From an uncultured Bacteroidales bacterium (GTDB lineage Bacteria; Bacteroidota; Bacteroidia; Bacteroidales; UBA932): 64,000 nt of DNA. Position 1 is the stretch's first letter, and every line of letters begins with the position of its first letter. A program made the translations under genes and the position numbers. The notes below the pieces were generated by a model, which saw only the letters and a program-made list of their open reading frames with translations, was not told where the DNA came from and made no database searches. This document shows, piece by piece, positions 8,488-15,543 of this stretch. The stretch lies in the NCBI GenBank assembly GCA_900316675.1, contig ONDR01000006.1, forward strand, positions 19,534 through 83,533, read 5' to 3'.

Positions 8488-9354
8488 ATGGCCACGGAGG
8501 ATAAGACTCGGCCGGAGGCCGTAGGGGTTTGGGGGAGTCGTCTCCCCCAGTATGACCTAAAACTTAAGGCCGTGTTAGCGGCCTTTTCTGCTCTGTGCGA
8601 GCGGAAGGGCCTCCGCTGGTTTATCTCCTTCGGCAGTGCCATAGGCACGGTCCGCCACGGCGGCATGATCCCCTGGGACGACGACATCGACGTTTACATG
8701 CCCCGGGAAGACTTCCGCAAGCTGCTTTCTTTGCCGGATCCGGAAGGCTACGAGATTGTGCACCTTAGCCGCAGCAGCCAGCCCCTGCCTTACACTTATG
8801 CCAAATTCTGCGACGCCAATTCCACCATCTGGGAGCAGCGCAAATACCCCTGCGTAATAGGAGTTTTCATCGATGTCTTCCCGCTGGACGAGGTTCCGGC
8901 TGCGCAGGCTCACGAGCTTCGCAAGGCCTATTCAGAGCGCCTGATTGCGTATAAGAGGGGAATCCGCCGTACGTCCTGGAAGCAGTGGCTGCATGGCTCG
9001 CTTCACGACAAAGTTGCTACGGTCCAGGATTTCCTGTACTACAGGCCTTTCTGCCGCCGCAGCCTCCGTCGTCTCATGTCTTACGATGCCCGCGTCGCCG
9101 CCCTTAAGGGCGATAAGTACATTCTGTACGACAATATTTATCCCGATGCCAAGGTGGTTTACGATAAGTCGCTGTTTGCCGGCGAACCGGTAATGGCGGA
9201 CTTCGACGGCTTAAAGGTGCCGCTGCCTTCCGGCAACGATGCCATACTGCGGCAGATTTATGGTGACTACATGACCCCTCCGCCGGAGGATAAGCGTGTG
9301 TCCGGACACCATCAGTATTACATTAACCTGGAGGAAAGAGTATGTCCTTTTTAA
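8488..9354 (+). CDS. LicD family phosphotransferase
   Basis: 288 residues. The family core is clear: 'WFISFGSAIGTVRHGGMIPWDDDIDVYMPREDF', with the metal-binding acidic cluster Asp64-Asp66 and Asp68 of a nucleotidyltransferase fold. LicD-type enzymes transfer phosphocholine or related phospho-groups onto cell-surface glycans or teichoic acids. The neighbours (acyltransferase and GT4) support a role in capsule or lipopolysaccharide decoration. The first ~20 codons precede the conserved core and contain two GC-rich hairpins, so this extension may be non-family sequence. The 3' end overlaps the acyltransferase start by 13 bases. Confidence 0.82.
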   Translation: MATEDKTRPEAVGVWGSRLPQYDLKLKAVLAAFSALCERKGLRWFISFGSAIGTVRHGGMIPWDDDIDVYMPREDFRKLLSLPDPEGYEIVHLSRSSQPLPYTYAKFCDANSTIWEQRKYPCVIGVFIDVFPLDEVPAAQAHELRKAYSERLIAYKRGIRRTSWKQWLHGSLHDKVATVQDFLYYRPFCRRSLRRLMSYDARVAALKGDKYILYDNIYPDAKVVYDKSLFAGEPVMADFDGLKVPLPSGNDAILRQIYGDYMTPPPEDKRVSGHHQYYINLEERVCPF

Positions 9355-9947
9355 AGATTCTCGCCCGTCAGCCAAGGAAGTTTGGCACACGTCTTACCCG
9401 CCTTCGCAACAAGCTGGGTTTCAGGATGAACGGTGTGGGCTATGGCAAAAAATGCTGCCTGGAGGGCCGTATATGGCTTTCTGTAGAGGATGGCGCAAAG
9501 GTGAGTATTGGCAATGGCTGCCATATTACCGGCGGGCGCTTTGTCAACCGCATCGGCCGCAATCTGGCGTCTTCGCTTAGTGCCGCAAAAGGTGCTACTC
9601 TGACTATCGGCGACGGTTGTGGCATCAGTTCTACCTGCATTTGGGCGCGTAAGAGCATAGTTATCGGGAACAACGTCAATATTGGTGCGGATTGCACAAT
9701 TCTGGACCACGACGCCCACAGTCTTTATGCTCTTCACCGTCACAGTTACAGTGCCGATGTGGCCCATATTTCCGCTGCTCCTGTGGTGATAGGGGATGAT
9801 GTTCTTCTTGGGACCAAAACAATTGTGCTTAAGGGAGTTACAATTGGTGCCCGCTCTGTTGTAGGTGCCGGCAGCGTGGTTACTTGCGATATTCCTGCCG
9901 ACGAAATCTGGGCCGGTAATCCTGCAAAGTTTATAAGGAAAATTTGA
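9342..9947 (+). CDS. Hexapeptide-repeat O-acyltransferase (WbbJ/Maa-like)
   Basis: 201 residues. After a basic N-terminus it shows left-handed beta-helix hexad repeats ('VSIGNGCHI', 'LTIGDGCGIS', 'IVIGNNVNIGADCTILDHDAHS', 'VVIGDDVLLGTKTIVLKGVTIGARSVVGAGSVV') and ends with 'PADEIWAGNPAKFIRKI', the typical tail of sugar O-acetyltransferases. The catalytic His lies in 'ILDHDAHS'. It probably acetylates a sugar in a surface polysaccharide, using acetyl-CoA. It starts inside the 3' end of licD (13-base overlap), so the two are translationally coupled. Confidence 0.85.
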   Translation: MSFLKILARQPRKFGTRLTRLRNKLGFRMNGVGYGKKCCLEGRIWLSVEDGAKVSIGNGCHITGGRFVNRIGRNLASSLSAAKGATLTIGDGCGISSTCIWARKSIVIGNNVNIGADCTILDHDAHSLYALHRHSYSADVAHISAAPVVIGDDVLLGTKTIVLKGVTIGARSVVGAGSVVTCDIPADEIWAGNPAKFIRKI

Positions 9948-9950
9948 TGA

Positions 9951-10050
9951 TCCGGTGCCTGTCCCAGTACCGTCGCTTCGCGACCCCACCGCAAGCGGTC
10001 CCCCCTCTTACACCGCCGAGGGTGGCATGGGTCCTGGGGCAGGCACCGGA
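9951..10050 (+). repeat. GC-rich palindromic intergenic element
   Basis: Arms TCCGGTGCCTGTCCCAG (9951-9967) and CTGGGGCAGGCACCGGA (10034-10050) are complementary with one G-T wobble across 17 positions, enclosing 66 bases with smaller GC-rich stems. It fills most of the gap between the acyltransferase and the GT4 gene. It could be a REP/MITE-like repeat or a structured RNA. No coding potential is seen, and no second full copy is visible in this window. Confidence 0.6.
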
Positions 10051-10071
10051 CTCATCTACTGATTGTTAGAT

Positions 10072-11310
10072 ATGAAAGTTCTGTGGTTTTCAAATACACC
10101 TTCAAGGTACTATAGCCAGGGTTCTGGGAAGGGTTACAATGGGGGAGGATGGATATCTTCCCTGGAGGCCCTGGTCAGGACTAAGGTAGAGCTGGGGATA
10201 GTATTCCTGACTGCTTCTGCTGATGATGCTCCGCGCCGCGTTCAGGGTGTCCAGTATTACCCGGTATTTGACCCCACAGACAACAGAAAGGCCCGCACCA
10301 AAAAGCTTTTCTTTGGACATAATGCCGCAGATAAATACTTGGTAAATAAATACTTAGGAGTTGTCCGCGAGTTCAAGCCTGATGTTATACAGGTCTTTGG
10401 CAGCGAGCATTCCTTCGGCCTGGTAGCGGAGCATACAGACGTGCCGGTAGTGCTTCACGTCCAGGGAATTGTCAAGCCTTACTACGACGTCTATCTGCCT
10501 TTCTGTTCCTGGCCAAAATACATACTTTGCGGCGGGGGAGGTTTTTCCGCTGCGCTGCAGAGGTTTTACACCCGAAGCCGCTGGCGTCATGCCGTACGCC
10601 GCGAGGCCCGCATTCTGGACCTGGTTCAGAACTACCTGTGCCGCACTGACTGGGACAGGGAAATGACTCTGGCTGCCAATCCTAAGGCCAGGATCCTTCA
10701 CGGTGGGGAAGTACTGCGGCCGGTTTTCTACGAGGCTGAGCCTTGGAAAGTAAAACCGCACGAGGCAACCCCCGTCTTTGTTACAACTATCTCTGAGCCT
10801 CCTTACAAAGGCATGGATCTGGTGCTCAAGGCCGGGGCGAATCTTAAGGAAATGGGCGTTGAGTTCGTCTGGAAGGTCTATGGCAACGTTAACCCGCGCT
10901 TCTTTGAAAAGATTACAGGAATTACCTGCGAGCAGGCCGGCGTCACCCTTTGCGGCGTGGCAGATGCAGAGACTTTGGCACGTGAGCTTAATGCCTGCAC
11001 GGCCTATGTGCATCCTTCCTACATAGATAACAGCCCCAACAGTGTGTGCGAGGCCCAGATGCTTGGCGTGCCTGTCATTGCGGCTGCAGTCGGCGGCGTA
11101 CCATCGCTCATAGAAAACGGCAAGACCGGTTTTCTATTTACCCCAGGCAGTTCAGCCTCGCTTGCCACTAACATGGCCCTGCTAAAAATAATGCCCCCAG
11201 AAGATCTGGAGGCTCTATCTGTTACTACCCGCTCTGTGGCACTTCAGCGCCACGACAGGGATGCAATCGTTAACGAATTACTTGCGACCTTTGCGTCTCT
11301 CTGCTCTTGA
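10072..11310 (+). CDS. Glycosyltransferase family 4
   Basis: 412 residues from ATG 10072; the in-frame TTG at 10063 lies close to the palindromic element and is less likely. The C-terminal GT-B half carries the GT4 donor-site pattern 'AYVHPSYIDNSPNSVCEAQMLGVPVIAA...GGVPSLIENGKTGFLF', with the conserved E-x7-like region and the final 'G.TG.L' motif. The N-terminal half has 'VVLHVQGI' in the acceptor domain. It would transfer a sugar from a nucleotide-sugar to a surface polysaccharide or lipid acceptor. It follows licD and the acyltransferase and is probably the last gene of that glycan group. Its last 33 bases overlap the convergent DUF4293 gene. Confidence 0.85.
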   Translation: MKVLWFSNTPSRYYSQGSGKGYNGGGWISSLEALVRTKVELGIVFLTASADDAPRRVQGVQYYPVFDPTDNRKARTKKLFFGHNAADKYLVNKYLGVVREFKPDVIQVFGSEHSFGLVAEHTDVPVVLHVQGIVKPYYDVYLPFCSWPKYILCGGGGFSAALQRFYTRSRWRHAVRREARILDLVQNYLCRTDWDREMTLAANPKARILHGGEVLRPVFYEAEPWKVKPHEATPVFVTTISEPPYKGMDLVLKAGANLKEMGVEFVWKVYGNVNPRFFEKITGITCEQAGVTLCGVADAETLARELNACTAYVHPSYIDNSPNSVCEAQMLGVPVIAAAVGGVPSLIENGKTGFLFTPGSSASLATNMALLKIMPPEDLEALSVTTRSVALQRHDRDAIVNELLATFASLCS

Positions 11311-11724
11311 TTTACGCAGGGAACCTGAACTCTCTACCAGAAGCTGGTCGGCCAGGATGGCGCGAGCGGCAAGTACGTCCAGTATGATGCAAACTACCGG
11401 GAAGATAGCCGGGAGCTTGAATACATAGACCTCGTGGATAGAGAAGTAATCCAGTACAATCCAAATCTGCAGCGCCAGTGTGATGATGGCGGCAAGAACG
11501 GCCGTACGCATCTGGAAGACGCGGTGCTTAACAATGGTGAGCGCCATAAAGTTCAGCAGAAGGATGATAATCAGCATGATAAGATGTGACACCTTGTCTG
11601 TGAAACGGATGGCGTCTGCTACCGCACCGTCTGAGCCAAGGCAAACGGCCTCATTTGAAAACAGCATAACGGCAATAAGAATCGTAGATATTGCCAGGTA
11701 TAAGGTTTGTACTCTTTGCCACAT
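11278..11724 (-). CDS. DUF4293 family membrane protein
   Basis: 148 residues from ATG 11724 ('MWQRVQTLYLAISTILIAVMLF'); a GTG at 11748 is in frame but adds a non-family extension. Four hydrophobic segments are evident (near residues 8-25, 50-68, 77-95, 105-125), with a basic C-terminal tail 'LRKSRAERRKGRK'. The opening 'QR.QTLYL' pattern is that of DUF4293, small Bacteroidota-specific inner-membrane proteins of unknown function. The 3' end overlaps the convergent GT4 gene by 33 bases, so there is no room for a separate terminator. Confidence 0.75.
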   Translation of the reverse strand: MWQRVQTLYLAISTILIAVMLFSNEAVCLGSDGAVADAIRFTDKVSHLIMLIIILLLNFMALTIVKHRVFQMRTAVLAAIITLALQIWIVLDYFSIHEVYVFKLPAIFPVVCIILDVLAARAILADQLLVESSGSLRKSRAERRKGRK

Positions 11725-11776
11725 AGTTGTATAAGTTTTTTGCGGCACAAAAATAGGAATAATCGAAATAAAATCC

Positions 11777-11784
11777 TATATTTG
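11777..11784 (+). promoter_or_regulatory. -7 element upstream of nucleoside phosphorylase
   Basis: TATATTTG fits TAnnTTTG, 47 bases before the ATG at 11832. No good -33 element at the normal distance. Confidence 0.45.
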
Positions 11785-11831
11785 TTCTTTACCAAGAATA
11801 AAGTTAAACTAATTGCCAAATACCATTTACT

Positions 11832-12701
11832 ATGAGAATAGCTGAATCTGAACTTATTATCAATGCAGACGGCTCTGCATTCCATATTCATCTTCGTCCT
11901 GAAGAACTTGCAGACAATGTAATCCTCGTTGGCGACCCCGGCAGGGTCGCTATGGTATCGGAATTCCTGACAGACATAGAGTTCCGTCACGAATCCCGCG
12001 AATTCGTCTCCGTAACAGGTAAATACAACGGCAAACGCGTTACTGTCCTGTCTACCGGCATCGGTACGGACAATATCGATATCGTAATGAATGAGCTTGA
12101 TGCTCTTGCAAACATAGACTTCAAGACCCGTGAGGTTAAGAAAGAGCACCGCACCCTTACCGTACTTCGCATCGGCACATGCGGCGCAGTGCAGCCCGAT
12201 ATTCCTATTGGCTCATACATCTTCTCCCACATTTCCGTTGGCTGCGACGGCCTTCTCAACTGGTACGCAGACCGCGAAAAGATATCCCTCATGGATATGG
12301 AAGAGGCTTTCAAGAAGCATGTGGGCTGGAACAAATATCTTGCATCACCTTACTTCGTACGTGCAAGCCAGAAGCTCATCGACAAATTCAAAGACGTTAC
12401 CGTTAAGGGTGTAACTATCTCTGCAGGTGGCTTCTACGGCCCTCAGGGACGTGTGCTCCGTCTTCCTTTGGCCATGCCTGACATGGTATCCAAGTTCGAG
12501 TCCTTCAAATACGGAGAATACCGTATCACTAACTTCGAGATGGAAGGCTCTGCGCTTGCAGGTATCTGTGCTCACCTTGGCCATGACGCCGGTACTGTTT
12601 GCTGCGCAATTGCCAACAGGCACATCGGCAGCAGCAACCCTGATTACAAGGCCCTCGTACGTGGCCTGGTTAAACTCTGCCTTGACAAACTGACCGAATA
12701 A
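11832..12701 (+). CDS. Nucleoside phosphorylase (uridine phosphorylase-like)
   Basis: 289 residues of the PNP/UDP family. Visible: 'VGDPGRVAMVSEFL' (phosphate-binding Gly-Asp), 'VTVLSTGIGTDNIDIVMNEL', 'LRIGTCGAVQPDIPIGSYIF' (second phosphate-binding loop) and 'NFEMEGSALAGI' (ribose-binding Glu-Met-Glu). It phosphorolyses nucleosides to base plus ribose-1-phosphate in pyrimidine/purine salvage in the cytosol. Bacteroidota members are usually annotated as uridine phosphorylase, but base specificity is not certain. It ends 6 bases before clpC and may be cotranscribed with it. Confidence 0.85.
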   Translation: MRIAESELIINADGSAFHIHLRPEELADNVILVGDPGRVAMVSEFLTDIEFRHESREFVSVTGKYNGKRVTVLSTGIGTDNIDIVMNELDALANIDFKTREVKKEHRTLTVLRIGTCGAVQPDIPIGSYIFSHISVGCDGLLNWYADREKISLMDMEEAFKKHVGWNKYLASPYFVRASQKLIDKFKDVTVKGVTISAGGFYGPQGRVLRLPLAMPDMVSKFESFKYGEYRITNFEMEGSALAGICAHLGHDAGTVCCAIANRHIGSSNPDYKALVRGLVKLCLDKLTE

Positions 12702-12707
12702 TCGCAG

Positions 12708-15056
12708 ATGGACATAAGGATTTCTGAAGCTCTGAACGGCATAATTGCTTATGCCCGTGACGAGGCTATGCGCACCGGAAGCTACGGCATTGGTTCCGAT
12801 CACCTGCTGCTTGGCATAATCCGGCACAATGAGAATGAGGCCGCAATGGCCCTTAAGGCGCTGGAGGTTGATCTTCAGCAGCTTAAGTCGTTCATAGACA
12901 GCCGCGTTTTCACCAACGAGCACATCCCTTATTCAGAGCTTGAGAACATCACTTTCTCCAGAGCTGCCCAAAATGTACTAAGCCTTACAGTGCTGGAGGC
13001 CGGAAGGCTGCGCAGCCATGAGGCCGGTGCCATCCACCTGCTTCTTGCCCTGTGCAGGACATCCGGAAGCTACGGCCAGTCCTTCCTTCGCAGCGTAGGC
13101 GTAGATTACGGCCGCATCCTGTCCTGGATGGGAGAAAACGGCATGTTGCCGGAGGATCGTCCCGCTCCAAGGCCGCAGGGTGGGGAAGCGCCCAAGGGGG
13201 AGGCTCCCCAGTACAATCAGGAAGAAGCAGAAGAAGATCCAAAGAAAGATGCCTCTTCCGTTATGGACGAATATGGCTACGACCTTACCAAAGCCGCCCG
13301 TGAGGGCAAGCTGGACCCTGTAGTCGGCCGTGACAAAGAGATTTCCCGCGTGGTGGAAATACTTGGCCGCCGCAAAAAGAACAATCCTATGCTGATTGGC
13401 GAGCCGGGCGTCGGCAAGAGTGCCATCGTAGAAGGTATCGCCCTAAGGATTGCGTCCGGGGAAATATCGCCCCTGCTGGCAAAGAAGCGCATCGTGTCGC
13501 TGGACATTGCATCCGTAGTGGCCGGCACCAAGTTCCGCGGTGACTTTGAAAAACGCGTAAAGAACATAATAGAGGCTGCAAAATCAGACCCTGACCTTAT
13601 ACTTTTCATTGACGAATTCCACACTATCGTAGGTGCCGGCGGAGCCCAGGGCAGTCTGGATGCTGCCAATATGTTCAAGCCTGCCCTTGCGCGAGGCGAA
13701 ATCCAGTGCATTGGTGCCACTACGTCGGATGAATTCGTTAAGATAGTAGAGAAAGACGGTGCGCTTGACCGTCGCTTCCAAAAGGTTACCGTAGAGGCCA
13801 CTGACGTGCCTCAGACCATAGAAATCCTGCGCCGCATAAAAACCAGCTACGAGCAGTTCCACGGCGTGACCTATACCGACGAAGCCATAGAGGCCTGCGC
13901 CCGCATGACGGACCGGTATCTTTACGGCAGGACCATGCCTGACAAGGCTATCGACGCCATGGATGAGGCCGGTTCGATGGTGCGTCTTACTGCATCCGGC
14001 CGTTCCCGCAAGAATGTTGTCACCATGGAGGACATAGCTACCGTGGTGTCCAAAATGACTGGAATTCCGCTTAACCGCGTGGCGGAGAGCGAGGCCGGCA
14101 GGCTCTTGCGTATGGAGGACAGCCTCCGGTCCAAGATAGTGGGCCAGGACGCTGCTATAGCCACGATTTCCGGCGCCATCAAGCGCAACCGCGCCGGCCT
14201 GAAAGACCCCAACCGTCCCATTGGCTCGTTCCTGTTCTTCGGCCCTACCGGCGTGGGTAAGACAAAGCTTGCCAAATGTCTGGCAGAGCTTCTTTTCGAT
14301 TCCGAGGACAACCTGATCCGTATCGATATGAGCGAGTATCAGGAGCCTGCTTCACTGTCCCGTCTGGTGGGTTCGACCCCCGGTTATGTTGGCTATGGAG
14401 AGGGTGGCCAGCTTACAGAAAAGGTGCGTCGCAAACCCTATTGCGTGGTGCTTTTTGACGAGCTGGAAAAGGCTCATCCTCAGGTATTTAACATGCTTTT
14501 GCAGGTTCTTGACGATGCCCGTCTGACCGACGGCGAGGGCCGCACCGTAAGCTTCAAGAATACTATCATCATAATGACTTCCAACGTGGGCAGCCGTGAC
14601 CTTGAAGAGTATGGAAAGGGCATCGGTTTTGCCTCTTCTGCCAAGGATGTTGAAAAGAATCGTGAAAAGGTGCTGGAGAAGGCGATAAAGAATACTTTCC
14701 CGCCGGAATTCATGGGTCGTATAGACGAAAAGGTTTACTTCCGCGGCCTGGGCAAGTCAGAGATTGAGAAGATAGTTGACATAGAGATTGCCAGCCTGGC
14801 CGGCAGGGTAAAGGAGGCGGGTTTCGAGCTTCGCGTAACCCCTGCTGCAAAGCGTCTTGTTGCCGATGCTGGCTTTGATCCGGCCTTTGGTGCGCGTCCG
14901 CTTAAGCGTGCTGTTACCAAGTTCATAGAAGATCCTGTCTCTGAGTTCATTATCGCAGAGAAAATGCTTCCTGCAAAGGCTCGCAAGGCTGCCGGCGGCG
15001 TTATTCGCGTGGGTGTATCAAAGGACAAGGAGAGCACTGTCGTTGCTTACGCTTGA
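12708..15056 (+). CDS. clpC: ClpA/ClpC-type AAA+ ATPase subunit of Clp protease, lacking the M-domain
   Basis: 782 residues. It has a Clp_N repeat domain (about 1-145), a charged linker (about 146-180), AAA1 with Walker A GEPGVGKS (231-238) and 'LILFIDEFH', then AAA2 with Walker A GPTGVGKT (512-519) and 'VVLFDELEKAH'. The ClpP-docking IGF loop is present (Ile639-Phe641 in 'GKGIGFASS'), so it should unfold proteins for ClpP. Between AAA1 and AAA2, where typical ClpC has a ~50-residue coiled-coil M-domain, the sequence passes straight from 'DEAGSMVRLT' to 'VVTMEDIATVV'. It thus resembles ClpA in architecture. Its symbol is tentative. Confidence 0.88.
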   Translation: MDIRISEALNGIIAYARDEAMRTGSYGIGSDHLLLGIIRHNENEAAMALKALEVDLQQLKSFIDSRVFTNEHIPYSELENITFSRAAQNVLSLTVLEAGRLRSHEAGAIHLLLALCRTSGSYGQSFLRSVGVDYGRILSWMGENGMLPEDRPAPRPQGGEAPKGEAPQYNQEEAEEDPKKDASSVMDEYGYDLTKAAREGKLDPVVGRDKEISRVVEILGRRKKNNPMLIGEPGVGKSAIVEGIALRIASGEISPLLAKKRIVSLDIASVVAGTKFRGDFEKRVKNIIEAAKSDPDLILFIDEFHTIVGAGGAQGSLDAANMFKPALARGEIQCIGATTSDEFVKIVEKDGALDRRFQKVTVEATDVPQTIEILRRIKTSYEQFHGVTYTDEAIEACARMTDRYLYGRTMPDKAIDAMDEAGSMVRLTASGRSRKNVVTMEDIATVVSKMTGIPLNRVAESEAGRLLRMEDSLRSKIVGQDAAIATISGAIKRNRAGLKDPNRPIGSFLFFGPTGVGKTKLAKCLAELLFDSEDNLIRIDMSEYQEPASLSRLVGSTPGYVGYGEGGQLTEKVRRKPYCVVLFDELEKAHPQVFNMLLQVLDDARLTDGEGRTVSFKNTIIIMTSNVGSRDLEEYGKGIGFASSAKDVEKNREKVLEKAIKNTFPPEFMGRIDEKVYFRGLGKSEIEKIVDIEIASLAGRVKEAGFELRVTPAAKRLVADAGFDPAFGARPLKRAVTKFIEDPVSEFIIAEKMLPAKARKAAGGVIRVGVSKDKESTVVAYA

Positions 15057-15161
15057 TACTTCAAGTCCAAGATCGTTGATCATTTCCAGAAGGGACTCCA
15101 TTGAGGTTCCTTTTCCAAGTATGCTGCCAAGGTTGGCGCTGATGTTAAGATCTGTATTCAT
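15018..15161 (-). CDS. Small ORF, 47 aa, resembling the C-terminal half of an XRE/HipB-type HTH domain
   Basis: ATG at 15161, stop at 15018-15020, with its last 39 bases antisense to the 3' end of clpC. An in-frame TAA lies five codons upstream of the ATG. The segment 'ANLGSILGKGTSMESLLEMI' followed by 'NDLGLEV' looks like the recognition helix onward of XRE antitoxin-type repressors, but helices 1-2 are missing. A TATCTTTG element stands 38 bases upstream. It may be a genuine tiny protein or the remnant of a lost antitoxin or repressor gene. Function is not claimed. Confidence 0.4.
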   Translation of the reverse strand: MNTDLNISANLGSILGKGTSMESLLEMINDLGLEVSSVSNDSALLVL

Positions 15162-15198
15162 ATCTCTGTCTTTTTAAGGTTTCTTTCAATTTCTGGTG

Positions 15199-15206
15199 CA
15201 AAGATA
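15199..15206 (-). promoter_or_regulatory. -7 element upstream of the 47-aa ORF
   Basis: TATCTTTG on the minus strand (15206-15199), correctly placed to give a short leader before the ATG at 15161. The -33 element is not convincing. Confidence 0.4.
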
Positions 15207-15278
15207 CCCCGCTCTTGTGCCAAAGTGCTTCACAAGCTAAAATATCTTCAAATTATTTTCACTTTTTTTGAGGGTATC

Positions 15279-15409
15279 TTACAACACTACATCTATCCGG
15301 ACAAATTAACTCCAAATATTTCAGGAGTCCGGATATTTTACAACACCATGTCCGTCCGGGCGACTTAACCCCAAATTTTTCAGGAGCCCGGATGGGTATG
15401 GTGTTGTAA
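15279..15409. repeat. Tandem pair of related hairpins between clpC and gyrA
   Basis: Two diverged units follow one another. Unit 1: ATCCGGAC (15295-15302) pairs with GTCCGGAT (15327-15334). Unit 2: TCCGGGC (15355-15361) pairs with GCCCGGA (15386-15392). Both loops hold a CTCC/CCCC-AAAT-T-TTTCAGGAG core. Unit 2 is enclosed by a second stem, TTACAACACCAT (15338-15349) with ATGGTGTTGTAA (15398-15409). A further TTACAACAC at 15279-15287 could compete for the same partner. This accounts for most of the 380-base gap before gyrA that is not coding. It may be a regulatory RNA or a small repeated element. Confidence 0.6.
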
Positions 15410-15464
15410 TAAGGTCTGGCAAAATTTGTTGTGAGAAATGAATGAATATTGTTACAGAATTTTA

Positions 15465-15494
15465 TTGTAGTTTAAGATATAATAGTTATCTTTG
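15465..15494 (+). promoter_or_regulatory. gyrA promoter
   Basis: TTG at 15465-15467, 19 bases, then TATCTTTG at 15487-15494. A start near 15501 gives a leader of about 43 bases. Confidence 0.65.
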
Positions 15495-15543
15495 TATGTT
15501 TAAGCAAACATCAAAAAGTTTATATCTTTTTTGTAACTGAAAT

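Noticed and set aside
13052..13303. Arg-rich small open frames inside clpC and other genes
   Set aside because: Out-of-frame shadows of well-supported coding sequence.
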